Shown here: in pieces, positions 59,551 to 64,000 of the stretch
Numbering within the stretch: position 1 is the stretch's first letter
Layout: every line of letters begins with the position of its first letter
NCBI RefSeq assembly: GCF_000422565.1
Contig: NZ_AUMA01000008.1
Span: forward strand, 1-64,000
Length of the DNA: 64,000 bases
Direction: 5' to 3'
From: Desulfovibrio aminophilus DSM 12254
Lineage (GTDB): Bacteria > Desulfobacterota > Desulfovibrionia > Desulfovibrionales > Desulfovibrionaceae
Position numbers and translations under genes: made by a program
The notes under the pieces: model-generated
What the model was told of the DNA's origin: nothing
Database searches by the model: none
The model's input: the letters and a program-made list of their open reading frames with translations, nothing else

Positions 59551-61248
59551 ATGGCCATTCGTGAGCGCAAGCGTCTGGGCGAGCTGCTCCTGGAGAACGG
59601 GATGATCTCCCAGTCCCAGCTGGAGCAGGCCCTGGCCGGGCAGAAGGAGTCCGGCCTCAAACTCGGCCAGTACCTCATCCAGTCCGGCCTGCTCAAGGAG
59701 CAGCAGATCGTCGATCTGGTCAGCCGCCAGCTCAAGATTCCCAAGTATTCCCCGGACAAGTATCCCTATGAGGACGGGGCCTCGGCCCTGGTCTCCGAGG
59801 AACTGGCCCAGAAGAACCGTCTCGTGCCCCTGGCGCGCAAGGGCAACCGGCTGCTCATCGCCATGCCCGACCCCATGGACATCAACGCCCTGGACACGGT
59901 GGAGATCGCCACCAACCTCGAGGTGGAGCCGGTCATCTGCTCGGAGAACGATTTCGATCTGCTCTTCGACTCCATTTACGGCCGGGGGGGACTGTCCGAG
60001 GACGTCTACGACGGCGTGGAGGACGAGGAGACGGCGGCCAAGGAGGAGGAGCCCGGGGACATTGCCGTCGACACCCTGCAGGACGAGGCCGACCAGGCCC
60101 CGATCATTCGCATGGTCAACTCGATCCTGAACCAGGCCGTGCGCGAGAAGGCCAGCGACATCCATCTGAGCCCCGAGCGGGAGTACGTCCACTCGCGCTT
60201 CCGCGTGGACGGCAAGCTTCGGGCAGTGCCCGCCCCGCCGAAGAACGTCTTCCTGCCCCTGGTCTCGCGCATCAAGATCATGGCCAACATGGACATCGCG
60301 GTGAGCAAGATTCCGCAGGACGGCCGCTTCTCCTTCAAGGCCCAGAACAAGGAATTCAACGTCCGCGTCTCGTCGCTGCCCACCATCCACGGCGAGAACC
60401 TCGTGCTTCGGCTTCTGGACCGCAACGCCCACGGCCTGACCCTGCCCGAACTGGGGCTGGCCGAGACGGACATGGCCAAGATCCGCAAGGCCGTGGAAAA
60501 GCCTTACGGCCTCATCGTCTCCGCCGGACCCACGGGCTCGGGCAAGACCACCACGCTCTATTCCATCCTGCGCCACATCAACCGGCCGGACATCAACATC
60601 ATCACCCTGGAAGACCCGGTGGAGTACCGCATCCAGGGCATCCGCCAAGTACAGCTCAACCGCCGCGCGGGCATGACCTTCGCCTCGGGCCTGCGCTCCA
60701 TCCTGCGCCAGGATCCGGACGTCATCCTGGTGGGCGAGATCCGCGACCAGGAGACGGCCTCCATCGCCACCCAGGCGGCCCTCACCGGCCACAAGGTGCT
60801 GACCACCCTGCACACCAACGACGCGGCCTCGGCCACCGTGCGGCTCATCGACATGGGCGTGGAGCCCTTCCTCGTCTCCTCGGTCATGCTCGTCACGGTG
60901 AGCCAGCGCCTCGTGCGCCGCAACTGCCCGCACTGCCTGGAGGAGTACACGCCCTCCGAAGAGCTGCAACGGACCCTCGGCCTGACCCCGGGGAAATACG
61001 TCTTCAAACGCGGGACGGGCTGCCGCAAGTGCATGCAGACCGGTTTTTCCGGCCGCATGGCCCTGTTCGAGGTTCTGGCCGTGGACGACGCCATCCAGGA
61101 CCTCATCCTGAAGCGCGCCTCGGCCCGGGAGATATCCAAAGCCGCCGTGGTCTCCAAACGCATGCGCCTGCTGCGCGCCGACGCCCTGACCAAGGCCGTG
61201 CGCGGCCTGACCACCCTGGAAGAGGCCGCCACGGCGGTGATGAGCTGA
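59551..61248 (+). CDS. Pilus assembly ATPase (PilB/GspE/MshE type)
   Basis: The 565-residue ATPase has an N-terminal GspE/MshEN domain (RLGELLLENGMISQSQLEQAL; such domains can bind cyclic-di-GMP) and the catalytic core: SDIHLSPER, Walker A GPTGSGKTTTLYS, Asp box ITLEDPVEYR, Walker B VILVGEIRDQETA, His box LTTLHTNDAASA. A zinc motif is split as CPHC...CRKC. It powers pilus extension. GGAAGGAC precedes the start at 59551. PilT at the right end of the window would power retraction. Confidence 0.95.
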   Translation: MAIRERKRLGELLLENGMISQSQLEQALAGQKESGLKLGQYLIQSGLLKEQQIVDLVSRQLKIPKYSPDKYPYEDGASALVSEELAQKNRLVPLARKGNRLLIAMPDPMDINALDTVEIATNLEVEPVICSENDFDLLFDSIYGRGGLSEDVYDGVEDEETAAKEEEPGDIAVDTLQDEADQAPIIRMVNSILNQAVREKASDIHLSPEREYVHSRFRVDGKLRAVPAPPKNVFLPLVSRIKIMANMDIAVSKIPQDGRFSFKAQNKEFNVRVSSLPTIHGENLVLRLLDRNAHGLTLPELGLAETDMAKIRKAVEKPYGLIVSAGPTGSGKTTTLYSILRHINRPDINIITLEDPVEYRIQGIRQVQLNRRAGMTFASGLRSILRQDPDVILVGEIRDQETASIATQAALTGHKVLTTLHTNDAASATVRLIDMGVEPFLVSSVMLVTVSQRLVRRNCPHCLEEYTPSEELQRTLGLTPGKYVFKRGTGCRKCMQTGFSGRMALFEVLAVDDAIQDLILKRASAREISKAAVVSKRMRLLRADALTKAVRGLTTLEEAATAVMS

Positions 61249-61261
61249 CGGGGAGCCCGGC

Positions 61262-62491
61262 GTGCCGTCCTTCACCTACAAGGCCATCACGGAGAGCGGC
61301 TCGCGGGTCTCCGGCAGCCTGGAGGCCGAGAGCGCCGAGGCCGCGCGCATGCTCGTGGCGGAGAAGGGGCTCATTCCCTCCTCGGTTCGCCGGGCGCGGA
61401 GCGGCGGTCAGGTCAAGGCGGGCGGGAGCTGGGCGGCCCGGTTCACGGCGGTCAAGCCCCAGGACGTGATCCTCTTCACCAAGCAGTTCCGCACCATGCT
61501 CTCGGCGGGCATCGCCGTGGTCCAGACCCTGGAGGTTCTGGAGAACCAGACCGAGAACCCCAGGCTGCGTGCCGCGATCATCGACATCGCCCAGGACATC
61601 CGCCAGGGCGCTTCGCTCTACCGGGCCTTCTTCAAGCATTCAGCGGTGTTCACGCCGCTCTACTGCAACATGATCCGGGCGGGCGAGATCTCGGGCACGC
61701 TCATCGACGTGCTGGGGCGGCTCATCTACATCGTGGAGCACGAGTTCAAGGTCAAGAAGGACATCAAGAGCGCCCTGACCTACCCGGTCATCGTGCTCGT
61801 GGCCCTGGTCATCGCCTTCTTCGTCCTGGTGCTGTTCGTCTTTCCCAACTTCATCAGCCTGTTCAGGAACGCGGGCGTGTCCCTGCCCATGCCCACCCGG
61901 GTCATGATCGGCATCCACGCGATCCTGACGCATTACTGGGCCCTGGTTCTGCCCCTGGTCGCGGGCGGGTTCTTCGGTCTGGCGGTCTGGTTCCGGACGA
62001 CCCGGGGACGGCTCTTCCGCGACACCATGCTCCTGCGTCTGCCGATCCTGGGCAAGGTCTTCGCCAAGGCGGCCATGGCCCGTTTCGCCAGCATCTTCGC
62101 CATTCTCCAGGCCAGCGGCATCACGGTGCTGGAGTCGGTGGAGATCATCTCCGGGACCATCGGCAACGCGGCCATCGCGGCCCAGTTCGACACGCTCCGG
62201 GAGAAGCTGGAGCAGGGCCGTGGCCTGGCCGAGCCCCTGCGCTCGGCGCGCTACTTCACGCCCATGATGATCACCATGATCGCCATCGGCGAGGAGTCGG
62301 GCCAGTTGGAGGAGATGCTCAAGGAGGCGGCCCAGCACTATGACGACGAGGTGGAGTACTCGGTGTCCAAGATGAGCGAGCTCATCGGGCCGGTGCTCGT
62401 GGCGGGGCTTACGGGCGTGGTGGGCTTCTTCGCCCTGGCCGTGTTCCTGCCTCTGGTGGAGCTCATGCAGAAGTCCATGGCCGGGATGTGA
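61262..62491 (+). CDS. Pilus inner-membrane platform protein (PilC/GspF/MshG)
   Basis: The 409-residue protein shows the two T2SSF repeats: FTKQFRTMLSAGIAVVQTLEVLE...RAAIIDIAQDIRQGASLYRAF and FASIFAILQASGITVLESVEIISG, each followed by membrane helices, and a C-terminal VLVAGLTGVVGFFALAVFLPLVELMQ. The N-terminal SFTYKAITESGSRVSGSLEAE is typical. It anchors the ATPase and supports pilin insertion. It starts with GTG 13 bases after the ATPase gene. Confidence 0.94.
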   Translation: MPSFTYKAITESGSRVSGSLEAESAEAARMLVAEKGLIPSSVRRARSGGQVKAGGSWAARFTAVKPQDVILFTKQFRTMLSAGIAVVQTLEVLENQTENPRLRAAIIDIAQDIRQGASLYRAFFKHSAVFTPLYCNMIRAGEISGTLIDVLGRLIYIVEHEFKVKKDIKSALTYPVIVLVALVIAFFVLVLFVFPNFISLFRNAGVSLPMPTRVMIGIHAILTHYWALVLPLVAGGFFGLAVWFRTTRGRLFRDTMLLRLPILGKVFAKAAMARFASIFAILQASGITVLESVEIISGTIGNAAIAAQFDTLREKLEQGRGLAEPLRSARYFTPMMITMIAIGEESGQLEEMLKEAAQHYDDEVEYSVSKMSELIGPVLVAGLTGVVGFFALAVFLPLVELMQKSMAGM

Positions 62492-62597
62492 GCGTGACGG
62501 AAAACCGACTCGGCGGAACCGGGCGCGAATGCCTTTGATCCGGCGGATGATATAGAACGGCAAGGGGTTGCGGGCGGACCATGATTATGTCGCCCGG

Positions 62598-62614
62598 CTG
62601 GCACGGAACTTGTA
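62598..62614 (+). promoter_or_regulatory. Sigma-54 (-24/-12) promoter of the pilin gene
   Basis: CTGGCACGGAACTTGTA fits TGGCACG-N4-TTGC with the -24 GG at 62600-62601 and GT in place of GC at 62612-62613. It is 106 bases before the pilin start. Pilin genes are often sigma-54 dependent. Confidence 0.7.
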
Positions 62615-62719
62615 GTTTTTTGCTGGAAGCCCGCGTCTCCTTTGGGTAAGAGAAGAGGCACTGGCAGGGCTGAAAAAAAACGATCCGCCCCGGGGGGCGG
62701 GCACACAGGAGGAGACTTC

Positions 62720-63127
62720 ATGTCCCGCGAAAACAAGAGGAAGCAGGGCGGCTTCACGCTCATCGAACTCATCTCGGTCATCATCATCCTGGGCATCCTG
62801 GCTGCGGTGCTGACGCCGAAGTATTTCGACATGAGCACCCAGGCGGAGAACGCGGCCAGGCGAGGCGCCACCTCTGAAGCCGTCGCCCGGTTCAACATGT
62901 CGTACGCGAAATATGTTCTCGATCATGGTACGCCGGGTACGTCCGCCACGGTGGGCCTCCCCTTGCTTGCTGTTGACGATTATCTCGGCGTGAGCCCTGT
63001 TGATGTTGGCGACTATGAGTTTACTTATACCGCGCCCGATGCCGACAACGTGTTCGTCGTCATCGCCCGGGATGGCTGGACCGGCACGGGAAACTACGGC
63101 AACGCCACCATCCCCTGGCCCAAGTGA
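62720..63127 (+). CDS. Type IV pilin / pseudopilin
   Basis: The 135-residue prepilin has the class III leader and cleavage site KRKQGG before FTLIELISVIIILGILAAVL, with the Glu5 of the mature protein. The mature protein is about 123 residues with two short blocks of variable sequence and no Cys pair, so a disulfide-bounded D-region is absent. The part after residue 50 is lower in GC than neighbouring genes. It would be cut by a PilD-type peptidase encoded elsewhere. AGGAGGAG precedes the start; a sigma-54-like promoter is upstream and a terminator downstream, so it is a single-gene unit. Confidence 0.93.
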   Translation: MSRENKRKQGGFTLIELISVIIILGILAAVLTPKYFDMSTQAENAARRGATSEAVARFNMSYAKYVLDHGTPGTSATVGLPLLAVDDYLGVSPVDVGDYEFTYTAPDADNVFVVIARDGWTGTGNYGNATIPWPK

Positions 63128-63150
63128 CGTTTGATTGACGCAAATCGACA

Positions 63151-63176
63151 AGGGAGCCTCCGGGCTCCCTTTTTTC
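63151..63176 (+). terminator. Terminator after the pilin gene
   Basis: AGGGAGCC (63151-63158) pairs with GGCTCCCT (63163-63170), followed by TTTTT. Confidence 0.92.
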
Positions 63177-63263
63177 ATGGCGTTTCCGCCCGGTCTTGCC
63201 TTGGTCCGGCCGGGCGGATAAGGTATCCGAAATCCGAATCTTTCGTTCTCACGCGGAGGCCCG

Positions 63264-64000
63264 ATGGCCCAGATCAACGCCTTCTTCAAGATGCTCCACG
63301 AGCACGGCGGCTCGGACCTGCACCTGTCCAGCGGCTCCCAGCCCATGATGCGCCTGCGCGGCGAGCTGCACCGCTTCAAGTTCAAGGTGCTGGGTCACGA
63401 CGAACTGGTGCGGATGCTCTACGAGATCACCCCGGAGAACAAGGTCAAGCTCTTCGAGGAGACCGGGGACGTGGACTTCGGTTACGACGTGCCGGGGCTG
63501 GCCCGCTACCGGGTGAACTTCTTCCGCCAGATGAACGGCATCTCGGCCGTGTTCCGCCAGATTCCCGAGAAGATCCTCACCCTGGAGGAACTGGGCCTGC
63601 CGGAAAAGCTCCAGGATCTGGCCCTGCTGCCCAAGGGGCTGGTGCTCGTCACCGGGCCCACGGGGTCGGGCAAGTCCACCACCCTGGCGGCCATCCTGAA
63701 CTATGCCAACAAGGTCCGCAAGGACCACATCATCACCATCGAGGACCCCATTGAGTTCGTGCACAAGCCCATGAGCTGCCTGGTGAACCAACGCGAGGTG
63801 GGCCGCGACACGAAGAGCTTCAAGGCCGCGCTGCGCGGGGCCCTGCGCGAGGACCCGGACATCATCCTGGTGGGCGAGATGCGCGACTACGAGACCATCG
63901 CCCTGGCCCTGGAGGCCGCCGAAACCGGCCACCTCGTGCTCTCCACCCTGCACACGGTCTCGGCCGCCAAGACCGTGGACCGGGTCATCGAGGTCTTTCC
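63264..64000 (+). CDS. pilT: Twitching motility ATPase PilT, N-terminal part
   Basis: The frame runs off the right edge; 245 codons are seen of an expected 350 or so. Features are GGSDLHLSSGSQPMMRLRGEL, Walker A GPTGSGKSTTLAA, Asp box IITIEDPIEF, Walker B IILVGEMRDYETIALALEAAETGH and the His box LSTLHT. PilT drives pilus retraction. GGAGG precedes the start at 63264. It has its own position after the pilin terminator, so it needs a separate promoter, which could not be assigned with confidence. Confidence 0.95.
   Translation, partial: MAQINAFFKMLHEHGGSDLHLSSGSQPMMRLRGELHRFKFKVLGHDELVRMLYEITPENKVKLFEETGDVDFGYDVPGLARYRVNFFRQMNGISAVFRQIPEKILTLEELGLPEKLQDLALLPKGLVLVTGPTGSGKSTTLAAILNYANKVRKDHIITIEDPIEFVHKPMSCLVNQREVGRDTKSFKAALRGALREDPDIILVGEMRDYETIALALEAAETGHLVLSTLHTVSAAKTVDRVIEVF

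Noticed and set aside
1-64000. CRISPR array, rRNA operon or toxin-antitoxin pair
   Set aside because: No regularly spaced repeats, no rRNA sequence and no convincing toxin-antitoxin gene pair were seen in the read-through.

Overview
The window is a GC-rich chromosomal segment from an anaerobic Gram-negative bacterium. LpxK, a secretin and Tat-exported molybdoenzymes show a Gram-negative envelope. Two DmsABC-type reductases, a FmdE/molybdopterin-binding protein, sigma-54 control and many chemoreceptors fit a Desulfovibrio-like member of the Desulfobacterota. The phylum call is an inference from gene content, not from a marker tree.

Region 1 (1-9.4 kb) looks like an accessory island. An IS3-type element has cut the front off a response regulator. 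A sigma-54 activator follows, then a sigma-54-like promoter and a signalling operon (HD-GYP phosphodiesterase, PilZ-like protein, CheW, chemoreceptor), faced by a convergent multi-PAS histidine kinase. At 9.41-9.44 kb a 3' fragment resembling tRNA-Pro followed by a terminator suggests a tRNA attachment site.

Region 2 (9.8-23.8 kb) is a co-directional respiratory cluster with codon choice unlike the later housekeeping genes (more GCG, CCG, TCG). It holds two complete DMSO-reductase-type modules. Module 1 is TorD-like chaperone, divergent catalytic subunit, FeS subunit and membrane anchor. Module 2 is clear DmsA-DmsB-DmsC with its own TorD/DmsD-like chaperone. Between them lies a FmdE/molybdopterin-binding protein interrupted by an in-frame TAG. 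A polyferredoxin, a possible 45-residue small protein and a NarX/NarL-like two-component system with a solute-binding-protein sensor close the cluster. GC-rich hairpins without U-tracts stand directly before each of the three maturation genes. This cluster is the best candidate for an undescribed system.

Region 3 (23.8-36.7 kb) holds a BASS-family transporter, ilvBN with a valine-rich leader peptide and attenuator, a dCache chemoreceptor, a YajQ-type protein, a NikL-like periplasmic protein, an HD phosphohydrolase, a RlmD-like methyltransferase, a radical SAM protein, a polysaccharide deacetylase and a 57-residue membrane protein.

Region 4 (36.7-53.2 kb) is mostly core: rplM-rpsI, alaS, recA, a pair of HisKA_2 histidine kinases (one fused to a receiver), a thiouridylase-like PP-loop protein, a BI-1 membrane protein, lpxK-rnr-DedA, cheV, and an S24-type repressor with palindromes on both sides.

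Region 5 (53.2-64 kb) is a type IV pilus operon with MSHA-like order: PilM-PilN fusion, PilO-like, PilP-like, secretin, ExeA/MshM-like ATPase, PilB/GspE, PilC/GspF, a pilin with its own sigma-54-like promoter, and pilT, which runs off the right edge.
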